NCBI GenBank assembly: GCA_048268845.1
Contig: JBLWUQ010000002.1
Span: 124,001 to 188,000, forward strand
From: Muriiphilus sp048268845
Lineage (GTDB): Bacteria > Pseudomonadota > Alphaproteobacteria > Rhodobacterales > Rhodobacteraceae
Length of the DNA stretch: 64,000 nucleotides
Direction: 5' to 3'
Below, piece after piece: positions 8,353 to 16,309 of this stretch; within the stretch, counting starts at the first letter, position 1; each line of letters starts with the position of its first letter. Below the pieces are notes generated by a model, which saw only the letters and a program-made list of their open reading frames with translations, was not told where the DNA came from and did no database searches. A program made the position numbers and the translations under genes.

Positions 8353-9729
8353 TCATCCGACACTCACCTCCAGAGGCCGCTGTGGTTTGACAAAACGCCC
8401 GGCGCCGGGTTCCGCCAGCACCTCGCTGCCGTCATAGATCATCGACCCACGCTGGAAGGTTGCAATCGGACGGTGCCGGATGGTCCTGCCCTCATAGGGG
8501 CTCCAGTCAACGACATTATGGCCGCTGGCGGCGGGATCATAGAGCCGGGGGTCCTCGATGAAAACGGCGATGTCGGCATCGCAGCCCAGGGCGATTGCGC
8601 CCTTCTGCGACGTCAGCCGGAACAGGCGCGCCGGGTTGCCCGCGAGCAGCCGCGCCGCGTGGCTCAGAGGCAGTCCGCGCTCGACCAGCCCGTCGAGCAG
8701 CAGGCTGGGCAGAACCTCGAGCCCCGGCATGCCGGAACTGTTGTCCAGCATCTTCGGCCTGGTCTTGAACTCGCGCGCCCAGGCGACGTGGTCGGTCGAA
8801 ACGATGGTGACATGGCCGGCGGCCAGATGCCGCCAGATCGCCTCGCGCTCGGCGCGTTGGCGGATCGGCGGATTGCATTTGGCACGCCCACCCATCCGGG
8901 CGACGTCCTCTTCCTCGCAGCAGACCAGATAGTGGATGCAGGCCTCGATGGTGGCATCGACGTCCTGCGCGCGGTAGGCCTGCGCCATCTCATAGCCACG
9001 CCCCAGCGAACAATGCACGATATGCGCGGGACAGCCGGTGTCCTTGGCGATCTCGTAGACCTCGGCGATGGCCAGGGTTTCCGAGATCGGCGGGCGCGAG
9101 GCGGCATGGGCGCGGTAGTCGGTGATACCGCTGGCCTTGACGGCCTCCGACCAGGCCCGCACACATTCGTCGTTCTCGTTGTGCACACCGGCGATCAGGC
9201 CGGTTTTCGCCACTTCCGCAAACACCTCGTGAAGCAGCGCGGTGGGAATGCGGGGGAACCGGTCGGGATGGGTCTCGAAGGTCGAGAACTTGAACGCCGC
9301 AGCCCCGGCCTCGGCCATGGCCTGGATATGGCTGACACCGTCCGAGGGCCGGATCGTGCCGTAAAGCGCAAAGTCGACACGGGCCTGTTCACCGGCGCTT
9401 GCGGCTTTTTCAAGCAGCAGATCGGCGGTGCAGATCAGTTTGTTGGCGTCATAGGGCATGTCGACGATGGTGGTGACACCGCCGGCCGCCGCCGAGCGCG
9501 TCGACCAGACGAAATCCTCCTGATCCTGCTGCGAGCGCGAATGGACCTGGCCGTCGATGGTCCCCGGCAACACCAGCCCGACACCGAAATCATGCACCTC
9601 GCGGGCAGCGGGGCGCGGGCCATGGCCGGTCTTGACGATCTTGCCGTCGCGGATGGCGACAAAACCGTCTGGCAGCACGCCGGTCTCGGTGACGATGGTT
9701 CCGGCAATCACGCTGTCAAAATCGCTCAC
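8353..9729 (-). CDS. Cyclic amidohydrolase (hydantoinase/dihydropyrimidinase/allantoinase-like)
   Basis: 458 aa TIM-barrel amidohydrolase of the dihydroorotase/hydantoinase group. Probable metal ligands are H63, carbamylated K147 (AAFKFS), H183 (GVHNEN), H239 (HIVHCS) and D313 (STDHVAW). The usual HxH after strand 1 reads Q61-V-H63 (GTIDGQVHSR), a variation also found in some dihydroorotase-like proteins. Translation appears to start at GTG. Expected chemistry is hydrolytic opening of a cyclic amide or ureide. It heads the block leading into ubiD and the TRAP genes, with a 126-bp gap before ubiD. With the M20 carbamoylase at 14961 it could open a hydantoin-type ring left by the urocanase homologue; that link is inference. 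Confidence 0.85.
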   Translation of the reverse strand: MSDFDSVIAGTIVTETGVLPDGFVAIRDGKIVKTGHGPRPAAREVHDFGVGLVLPGTIDGQVHSRSQQDQEDFVWSTRSAAAGGVTTIVDMPYDANKLICTADLLLEKAASAGEQARVDFALYGTIRPSDGVSHIQAMAEAGAAAFKFSTFETHPDRFPRIPTALLHEVFAEVAKTGLIAGVHNENDECVRAWSEAVKASGITDYRAHAASRPPISETLAIAEVYEIAKDTGCPAHIVHCSLGRGYEMAQAYRAQDVDATIEACIHYLVCCEEEDVARMGGRAKCNPPIRQRAEREAIWRHLAAGHVTIVSTDHVAWAREFKTRPKMLDNSSGMPGLEVLPSLLLDGLVERGLPLSHAARLLAGNPARLFRLTSQKGAIALGCDADIAVFIEDPRLYDPAASGHNVVDWSPYEGRTIRHRPIATFQRGSMIYDGSEVLAEPGAGRFVKPQRPLEVSVG

Positions 9730-9819
9730 AAGGACCCCCCACTGTCTTTGATGATGCGATTATTGATCTGTGGAGCTTGTTGAGCCAGTGCAGGCTTGGG
9801 GCAAGGGTATGAACTCAGG

Positions 9820-10314
9820 TCATGGGCTGGGCGGTTTCGCCGCACCGCCCGCGAGGGCCTCAAACAGCTTGTCGACCGTCGCGCGGACCCGGTCCGGCGT
9901 GATGCCCAGACCTTCGAGATAGGCCATGGCCAGACCGCCGCTGCCTGCATATGTCGCGAATCTGTCGGCGAGCTTTTCCACTTGCAGCTTTTCGGCCGCC
10001 AGTTCGACCGTCTTTATCTTTTCGCGAAAGGCGTTGACGCCCGGCTCCTCGACCATCGGCTTCAGCGTCATGCGCAGGGTGCGCAGCGGGCGCACAGCAA
10101 TCTCGCGCCAGTCGGATGAGAATGCGGTCAATCCCCGCAGCTCGGCGGGCGAAGCGCCCAGCCCGGCGTGGTCGGCCAGCACCAGCAGCAACAGCAGCGG
10201 CACATCGGCGTCGAACTCCTGCTGGAGCGACAGGCAAAGCGGCTGAACCCCCGGCTCCGAATAGAGCGCCACCATGTCGGCAAAGACCGTGCTGCGGAAA
10301 TTCTGACGTTTCAT
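9820..10314 (-). CDS. TIGR02444 (DUF2390) family protein
   Basis: 164 aa, matching my recollection of the TIGR02444 family of small proteobacterial proteins of unknown function, which share an N-terminal RQNFRSTVFADMVALY-like region and a QQEFDADVPLLL region. I start at MKRQNF, the point where the family resemblance begins. The protein is alpha-helical and has no signal peptide or catalytic motif I can name. It is divergent from ubiX with a 78-bp gap and lies 90 bp upstream of the amidohydrolase gene. Family members are often encoded beside unrelated genes, so location says little about function. Confidence 0.7.
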   Translation of the reverse strand: MKRQNFRSTVFADMVALYSEPGVQPLCLSLQQEFDADVPLLLLLVLADHAGLGASPAELRGLTAFSSDWREIAVRPLRTLRMTLKPMVEEPGVNAFREKIKTVELAAEKLQVEKLADRFATYAGSGGLAMAYLEGLGITPDRVRATVDKLFEALAGGAAKPPSP

Positions 10315-10392
10315 TGCGTCGCCACTCCTGTAACTATCGTTGCGCGTCATAGGGTATGTGAGCAGGTGCGGGAAGTCAGAGGAAGAATTGAG

Positions 10393-10977
10393 ATGGCGGA
10401 AGACAGGATCATCGTTGGCATATCCGGTGCCTCGGGCGCGATCTACGGGCTGCGCTGCCTTGAGATGCTGCGCACCGCCGGGATCGAGACCCATCTGGTG
10501 GTAAGCCGGTCGGGCGAACTGACCCTGCGCGACGAATGCGGGCTTGGCCTCAGGGATCTCGAATCACGCTGCGACGTCTTGCATCCGATCGGCAATGTCG
10601 GCGCCACCATCGCCAGCGGCTCGTTTCTGGGCCGCGGCATGATCGTCGCTCCCTGTTCGATCCGGACGCTCTCTGAAATCGTGCATGGCGTCACCTCGAC
10701 GCTGCTGACGCGGGCCGCGGACGTGGTGCTGAAAGAACGGCGCACGCTGGTTCTGATGGTGCGCGAAAGCCCGCTGCACCTGGGGCATCTACGCAGCATG
10801 ACCGCCGCGGCCGAGATGGGCGCGATCATCGCCCCGCCGCTGCCGGCGTTCTATGCCCGCCCCGAATCCATCGACGATATCGTCGACCATTCCGTCGGTC
10901 GGGTGCTCGACCTGTTCGGCATAGAGAACTCGCTGCAGCGCTGGGCCGGGCTTGGGGCGGCGGGCGGCAAGGCCTGA
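10393..10977 (+). CDS. ubiX: UbiX-family flavin prenyltransferase
   Basis: 194 aa, the normal length for UbiX/Pad1 enzymes. N-terminal ISGASGAIYGLRCLEML, central APCSIRTLSEIVHG and RRTLVLMVRESPLHLGHLRSM are family hallmarks. UbiX adds a dimethylallyl group to FMN, making the prenyl-FMN cofactor that UbiD-type decarboxylases need. The start ATG at 10393 is preceded by GGAAG. It is the only plus-strand gene in this part of the window and converges with the LysR gene at 11036. The nearby ubiD homologue makes a dedicated partnership likely. Confidence 0.93.
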   Translation: MAEDRIIVGISGASGAIYGLRCLEMLRTAGIETHLVVSRSGELTLRDECGLGLRDLESRCDVLHPIGNVGATIASGSFLGRGMIVAPCSIRTLSEIVHGVTSTLLTRAADVVLKERRTLVLMVRESPLHLGHLRSMTAAAEMGAIIAPPLPAFYARPESIDDIVDHSVGRVLDLFGIENSLQRWAGLGAAGGKA

Positions 10978-11035
10978 CTGCGCCCAGCCGCTCCACTCGC
11001 GTGCCATCCCGGCGTGAACGCCATCTGGCGGAAGA

Positions 11036-11944
11036 TCACTGCGGGCTGCGCGTCACGGCGCGGACGGCCTTGATCAGCGCCTCTTCCTGCGGTGTCAGGA
11101 TCCGGTCCTCGCGCGAGTGAACGTAGACGCCGAAGCGCAGTTCCGGTTCCAGCGGGCGGATCGTGATCCCCTGCGGATTGGCCATCACGGTGAACTCGTC
11201 GACGATGGCACAGCCGCCGCCATTGGCGGTGATCGCATGGGCGATGTAGTAGGTCTGCACCAGCGTCTTCGGCTGCTCGGGTCGGCCGGCCTCACGGAGG
11301 GTCTTGAGCAGCGCGTTGCCCAGGAAATGGCGACCGTTCAGCCCGATCAGCCGGTCATGGTCGATGGCGCCGACGCCGATCGGCGCGCCCCATCCGCCGC
11401 TTCCCGGTTCGATATAGACCAGCCGGCCCTCGCCGATCTTTTGTGCGACCAGGCCGGGAACCGTTGGCAGGTGGTCGATGGCGCCAAAGCCGAAGGCCAG
11501 GTCGAACTGCCGCGATCTCACGCCGTCGAGCATCTCGCCCTCGTGCTTGGTCGAGATCTCGAGCGCGGCGCCGGGGTTGCGCTTGCGAAAGCGGACCACC
11601 GATTGTGGCAAGAGCCACATGCCAAGGCTGGGCAGGCAGACCAGGCGTATCGCCCGCGCGATGCCGTTCTTCAGACCGGCGGCATTGCTGCGCACGCGCT
11701 CGAGCCCTTCGTAGATCTGTCCGGCGTCGAGCAGCAGCGCCTCGCCCTGTTCGGTCAGGATCAACTTGCCGCGCAGGCGGTGGAACAGCTGAAAACCGAG
11801 GTTCTGTTCGGCGTGTTTCAGCGTCTTGCTGACCGAGGATTGCGAAATCGCAAGCTCTTCGGCGGCGGCGGTGACCGACCCGTTTCGCCAGACGGCGAAG
11901 AAGACCTCGATATGGCGCAGGCGCATGGCCGGTGCAGTCGTCAT
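11036..11944 (-). CDS. LysR-family transcriptional regulator
   Basis: 302 aa. N-terminal winged HTH (MRLRHIEVFFAVWRNGSVTAAAEELAISQSSVSKTLKHAEQ, roughly residues 7-66) followed by a periplasmic-binding-protein-like effector domain. The start chosen, MTTAPAMRLRH, places the HTH at the usual position; a longer frame upstream overlaps the urocanase homologue and is not LysR-like. It lies 128 bp downstream of the urocanase gene on the same strand and may close that operon. It is a candidate regulator of the imidazole/hydantoin genes on both sides. Confidence 0.9.
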   Translation of the reverse strand: MTTAPAMRLRHIEVFFAVWRNGSVTAAAEELAISQSSVSKTLKHAEQNLGFQLFHRLRGKLILTEQGEALLLDAGQIYEGLERVRSNAAGLKNGIARAIRLVCLPSLGMWLLPQSVVRFRKRNPGAALEISTKHEGEMLDGVRSRQFDLAFGFGAIDHLPTVPGLVAQKIGEGRLVYIEPGSGGWGAPIGVGAIDHDRLIGLNGRHFLGNALLKTLREAGRPEQPKTLVQTYYIAHAITANGGGCAIVDEFTVMANPQGITIRPLEPELRFGVYVHSREDRILTPQEEALIKAVRAVTRSPQ

Positions 11945-12072
11945 CGGCAGGACCGTCCCAACTGGCATGACTCTGGCGCCATGCTGGCCTGTTTGCCGCG
12001 CCAATGCCAGCCGCAATCCGCCCGCCGGAGCATCGAGAACCGGCGGGCAGGGTGCGGCTGGGGCCGCAAGGG

Positions 12073-13737
12073 TCAGGCCCCGGTCGGGATGTGGCCGATG
12101 CCCTTCGCGGTGACGGTGTCCAGCGCCTCGGGATAACCGGCGTCGGCGTAGCGGATCACCCCGATCGAGGTGTCGTTGGTGATCGCCAGGTCGATCCGCT
12201 CGGCCGCTTCGGGCGTGCCATCGGCGACGATGGTGACGCCGCAACTGGTCATGAAGCCGGAATAGCCGCCGCCACCGGAATGCACCGTCACCAGATCCGC
12301 CATCGACGAACACAGCAGCATGGCGTCGAGCAGCGGCCAGTCGGCGATGGCGTCCGATCCGTCGCGCATGTTCTCGGTCATGATGTTGGGATGCGTCATG
12401 CCACCGGCGTCAAGGTGGTCGCGGGTGAAGGCCACCGGACCGGCCAGTTCGCCCGAGGCGACAAGCTCGTTGACCCGCATCGCCAGATCGGTGCGCTCGC
12501 CATGACCCAGCCAGGCGATCCGGGCGGGCAGCCCCTCGAATGGCACGTGCTCGCGGGCCAGGCGTATCCAGTTGGTGACGATGTAGTTGTCCGCGAACAT
12601 CTCGACCAGCAGGTCGTCGATCCGGGCGATATCCCTGGGGTCGCCTGACAGGGCCATCCAGCGGAACGGCCCGATGGCCTGCGAGAACAATGGCCGCAGA
12701 TAGGCTTCGGTGAACACCGGAATATTGAACGCGTCGGCAACGCCGCCGTCCTTGGCGTGGGTGCGGATCAGGTTGCCGTTGTCGAAGACCTCGGCGCCGG
12801 CCTTCTGGAAGTCGAGCATCGCGGTGACATGCTTGACGATCGAGGCACGGCTTTCCTGCATCAGCGTGGCCGGATCGGTCTTGCGCATGGCGCGGGCCTC
12901 GTCCAGCGAGCGGGTGGCGGGAACGTAGCCATAGACCAGATCATGCGCCGCGGTCTGGTCGGTGACGATATCGGGGATGATGCCGCGGCGGAAGATCTCG
13001 GGATAGACGTCGGCGGCGTTGGCCACCAGCCCGACGGAAATCGCCGTCTTCGCAGCGACCGCCTTCTCGATTTCCGCCAATGCGGTGTCCAGGTCGGGGG
13101 CGATCATCTCGAGATAGCCGATCTCCTTGCGCATCCGGACACGCTCGGGGTCGATATCGACCACCAGCGTCGCCGCACCGGCCATCCGCCCGGCCAGCGG
13201 TTGCGAGCCACCCATGCCGCCCATTCCGGCGGTCAGGATGAAGCGTCCGGCGAGCGAGCCCTCGAACCGCTTTTCGGCGATGCGCATGAAGATCTCGTAG
13301 GTGCCCTGGATGACGCCCTGGCTGCCGATATATTGCCAGCAGCCGGCGGTCAGCCCGCCCCAGCAGATCAGCCCTTCGTCCTGCCATTTGTAGAAATTCT
13401 CGGCCGTGGCCCATTGTCCGACGATGTTGCAATTGGCCATGATGACGAGCGGCGCCTTGGCATGGGTCTTGAGCAAGCCGACCGGCTTGCCCGACTGGAT
13501 CAGCAGGGTCTGGTCCTCGTCCATTTCGGTCAGCGCCTTGACGATGCCGGCATGGGCCTGCCAGTTGCGCGCCGCGCGGCCCAGTGCTGCATAGACGATC
13601 AGGTTTTCCGGGTCTTCGCCGACGGCCAGCACGTTTTCCAGCAGTCGCAGCAGCGCCTCCTGGCGCCAGCCCTTGGCGCGCAGCTCCGGGCCGGAGGGGA
13701 TCGGGAAATTCGGGTGGCGGGGGTTGGGTTGGGGCAT
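12073..13737 (-). CDS. Urocanate hydratase family protein with altered active-site motif
   Basis: 554 aa, the length of HutU. NAD-binding and core stretches are conserved: QSGKPVGLLKTHA, TAGMGGMGGSQPLA and PDIVTDQTAAHD. The urocanase signature FQGLPARICW reads FEGLPARIAW here, so the signature cysteine is Ala408. The later HHGGGVGMGYSQHAG region reads HSGGG...FMTSCG, so S487, T497 and S498 replace His, Gln and His. Known family reaction: hydration of urocanate to imidazolone propionate, using NAD+ as electrophile. The replacements suggest a different substrate, for instance thiourocanate from ergothioneine. It is flanked by DUF917 and LysR genes; no imidazolonepropionase is nearby. Confidence 0.9.
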   Translation of the reverse strand: MPQPNPRHPNFPIPSGPELRAKGWRQEALLRLLENVLAVGEDPENLIVYAALGRAARNWQAHAGIVKALTEMDEDQTLLIQSGKPVGLLKTHAKAPLVIMANCNIVGQWATAENFYKWQDEGLICWGGLTAGCWQYIGSQGVIQGTYEIFMRIAEKRFEGSLAGRFILTAGMGGMGGSQPLAGRMAGAATLVVDIDPERVRMRKEIGYLEMIAPDLDTALAEIEKAVAAKTAISVGLVANAADVYPEIFRRGIIPDIVTDQTAAHDLVYGYVPATRSLDEARAMRKTDPATLMQESRASIVKHVTAMLDFQKAGAEVFDNGNLIRTHAKDGGVADAFNIPVFTEAYLRPLFSQAIGPFRWMALSGDPRDIARIDDLLVEMFADNYIVTNWIRLAREHVPFEGLPARIAWLGHGERTDLAMRVNELVASGELAGPVAFTRDHLDAGGMTHPNIMTENMRDGSDAIADWPLLDAMLLCSSMADLVTVHSGGGGYSGFMTSCGVTIVADGTPEAAERIDLAITNDTSIGVIRYADAGYPEALDTVTAKGIGHIPTGA

Positions 13738-13812
13738 CTGGAACCTCTTGAATACGTCGGTTTCGGGTGGCGCGGCGGTCGGTTGCCGCCGCCGGCCGAT
13801 ATGAGTGCGGCG

Positions 13813-14901
13813 TCAGCCCAGTGCGTGGCGGGCGATCTCGATTCCCATCGCCTTTTCCACCGGCGGATAGACCGAGGCATCGCGCACGGACGAGGACAGC
13901 GGGATGATGTCCATGGGCACGTGCAGCACGAAGATCTTCATGCCTTCCTGCAACTCGCCGACGCTGAGCGGCATGCCTTCGGGCGACAGCGTGGTGATGA
14001 CCGAAGGAAATGTCGCCAGCCGCGCACCGTCGGCTCCGTCAACCGCCATGTATTCGTTCATGATATGCAGCACATGGGCCGTGTCGCCCTTGCCGATGGT
14101 GACGGTGCCGATGTCGAACGCCTCGGGCGTGTAGACCACGGCCTTGCGCGTGATGCTGCCCTCGACAAGGATTTCCCCGCCGGTGGCCTTGCAGATCGCG
14201 TCGATGACGGCATGGCCGCCGGTCTTTTCGGCCTCGATGATCGCTTCGCCCAGGCTCAGCGCCATCGAGATACCGCCCAGCGCCGCATGATCGCGGATAT
14301 AGGATGCCCGCAGCGGATTGCGGCATGACGCGATGAAGCCGCCGGACTGGTCCGCCGCCGCGCGCAGGATCGGCGAGACGCGGGCCGTGGCGCCGCGGGT
14401 GACCAGTTCGATATAGCGGTTGTCGGCGCGGTTGCCGCCGACGGCGGTCTGGATCATCTGCTCGGGTGATCCGGCCATGCCGATGGACCCCATGTCGCCG
14501 GTCGGATGCGCCCGGATATCGCCGACGGCATCGACCACCTTGGTGCCCATGATCGCCGAGGGCAGCCAGGCGTTCAGGGTCGAGGATTTGCCGTTCTGGC
14601 CGATGATCAGCCCCTTGAGCGGCTCGCCCAGTTCACGCTGCAACAGCTGCGCCGCCTTGACATAGTCGATGCCCCACATCTCCCAGGGCGTGGTCGAGGC
14701 CGGAGCGCCGATGGCCGCGGCGGTTGCGACCCAGTCGTCATCGTCCAGCTCGTCGATCGAGACCAGTTCAGGCCTGCCGGTGTTCACTGCGGCAAGTCCG
14801 AGCATCCGGCCATGATCGGCCCAGCCGCCACCGCCGGCGGCATAGACCGAGCCGCCCTTGACCGCGGCTTCGACATCCTTTTCGACCAGAATTCGTCCCA
14901 T
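13813..14901 (-). CDS. DUF917 family protein
   Basis: 362 aa, resembling the DUF917 family, with the early glycine-rich AAGGGGWADHGR and the later NGKSSTLNAWL. The ATG at 14901 has an excellent ribosome site, GGAGGAAACC directly before it, which decides the start over an ATG 30 bp upstream. DUF917 proteins are often encoded beside hydantoinase/oxoprolinase-type or amidohydrolase genes; the biochemical role is not established to my knowledge. Here it sits between an N-carbamoyl-amino-acid hydrolase and a urocanase homologue, all on one strand with gaps of 59 and 75 bp, so it probably acts on a cyclic ureide or thioureide intermediate. That is inference. Confidence 0.8.
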   Translation of the reverse strand: MGRILVEKDVEAAVKGGSVYAAGGGGWADHGRMLGLAAVNTGRPELVSIDELDDDDWVATAAAIGAPASTTPWEMWGIDYVKAAQLLQRELGEPLKGLIIGQNGKSSTLNAWLPSAIMGTKVVDAVGDIRAHPTGDMGSIGMAGSPEQMIQTAVGGNRADNRYIELVTRGATARVSPILRAAADQSGGFIASCRNPLRASYIRDHAALGGISMALSLGEAIIEAEKTGGHAVIDAICKATGGEILVEGSITRKAVVYTPEAFDIGTVTIGKGDTAHVLHIMNEYMAVDGADGARLATFPSVITTLSPEGMPLSVGELQEGMKIFVLHVPMDIIPLSSSVRDASVYPPVEKAMGIEIARHALG

Positions 14902-14960
14902 GGTTTCCTCCGTTGCAATGCTGGCGGCCAATGGGCGCCCTGCGGATGTTTCGATCCGGT

Positions 14961-16187
14961 TCAGCCGCGCGGCCGGTCCAGATCGTAAAGCGTTTCAAGC
15001 AAGACGGCGGTGCCCAGCGCGATATCGTCGGCCTCGGCCCATTCGTCGGCGCTGTGGCTGCGGCCGTCCTTGCAGGGTATGAAAATCATCGCCGCCGGCG
15101 CCACCTTGCTGATCCAGGCAGTGTCGTGGCCGGCACCGGATACCATGCGCCGGTGGCGTCCGCCCAGACGCTCGGCGGCGGCGTCCAGCGCGTCGCAAAG
15201 CCTGGGGTCACAGGGGCAGGGCGGGTTGTCCGAAATCACCGTGGCGCTGCCACCTGCCGCCGCAACGCGGTCTTGCAGCCAGCCAAGGAATACCTGCATG
15301 TCGGCCCGCTCCGAAGCGCGGGCGTCGATCAGCAGGTCGGCTGACGAAGGCACCACGTTGGCGGCACCGGGCATGATCGAGAACTCACCGACCGTCGCGG
15401 TGAAATGGCCCGGACCGCTGGCCAGTTCCAACGCCTTGTCACGGATCGCCAGCACCAATTCCGCCGCCGAAACGAGCGCGTCGTCGCGCAGTGTCATCGG
15501 CGTGGTGCCCGCATGATCGGCGCGCCCCGCGAGGCTGACGCTGATGCGGGTGATCCCGGCGATGGCGGTAACGATGCCGACCTGATCGCCGCTCGTTTCA
15601 AGGATCGGGCCCTGTTCGATATGAAGTTCCAGAAATCCGGCAATGTCGTCACGTTGACCGAATGCGCCGGGGTCGCCGCCGACCTCGCGCAGTGCCGCGT
15701 CCAGCGTGCGGCCAGCCGAGATGCGCTCCAGCCAGTCCGCCGGGATCTGCCCGGTCATTGCGCGGCTGCCGATGCAGGAAACGCCGAAAATCGACACTTC
15801 CTCGGCAAGGAAATCGACGATCTCCAGATCGTGATCCAGTTCCCTGCCGGCATCCGTCAGCGCGCGGACGATCTCGAGCCCGGCCACCACACCGGCGACA
15901 CCGTCAAAGCGGCCGCCATCGGGGACGGTATCGGAATGTGACCCGATCATCAGCGTGCCACTGCCCGGCCGGCGCCCGGCGCGCCGCCCGATCAGATTGC
16001 CTGCGGCGTCGATGCGGGTTTCGAGCCCCGCTTCGTGCATCCGCCTGGTCAGCCAGTCGCGCCCTTTCAGGAACATCGGGCTGAAGGCGCGGCGGGTCCA
16101 GGGCCGGTCCGGCTCGGTCAAACTGGCCAGGGCTTCAAGATCGGCGGCGATCCTTTGGGGGTCGACGGGCAGGTTGCGGCTGGACAT
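14961..16187 (-). CDS. M20-family N-carbamoyl-amino acid / allantoate amidohydrolase
   Basis: 408 aa, the usual size for AllC/HyuC-type enzymes. The di-metal ligands are recognisable: H84 (IGSHSDTV), D95 (GGRFDGVAG), E129/E130 (DFLAEEVS), H189 (LELHIEQGP) and H378 (DGRSHSADEW). Family reaction: hydrolysis of N-carbamoyl amino acids, or of allantoate, to amine plus CO2 and NH3. I start at MSSRNLPVD, as upstream residues do not align with the family. It is probably the first gene of the block leading to DUF917 and the urocanase homologue. N-carbamoyl-glutamate would be a natural substrate if the pathway runs through hydantoin-5-propionate. Confidence 0.88.
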   Translation of the reverse strand: MSSRNLPVDPQRIAADLEALASLTEPDRPWTRRAFSPMFLKGRDWLTRRMHEAGLETRIDAAGNLIGRRAGRRPGSGTLMIGSHSDTVPDGGRFDGVAGVVAGLEIVRALTDAGRELDHDLEIVDFLAEEVSIFGVSCIGSRAMTGQIPADWLERISAGRTLDAALREVGGDPGAFGQRDDIAGFLELHIEQGPILETSGDQVGIVTAIAGITRISVSLAGRADHAGTTPMTLRDDALVSAAELVLAIRDKALELASGPGHFTATVGEFSIMPGAANVVPSSADLLIDARASERADMQVFLGWLQDRVAAAGGSATVISDNPPCPCDPRLCDALDAAAERLGGRHRRMVSGAGHDTAWISKVAPAAMIFIPCKDGRSHSADEWAEADDIALGTAVLLETLYDLDRPRG

Positions 16188-16309
16188 CGGTTGTCTTTCG
16201 GGTCGGGCCGGGGGAAAAGCTCCGGTCAGGGTCAATGCCAGACTAGAGGATTGATCGGGTCGGCCCATATCCCAATACCAGAACATGCTATGCGAAATCG
16301 AGCACAGAT

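Noticed and set aside
6769..9783. Open frame of 1004 codons on the plus strand
   Set aside because: It is antisense to dctP, ubiD and the amidohydrolase, which have clear family motifs. Its composition (Arg, His, Asp, Gly rich) is that of a G+C-rich shadow frame with no domain resemblance.
6748..10977. Ubiquinone biosynthesis role for the ubiD and ubiX homologues
   Set aside because: ubiD is coupled to a TRAP importer and catabolic amidohydrolase, and no other ubi genes are nearby.
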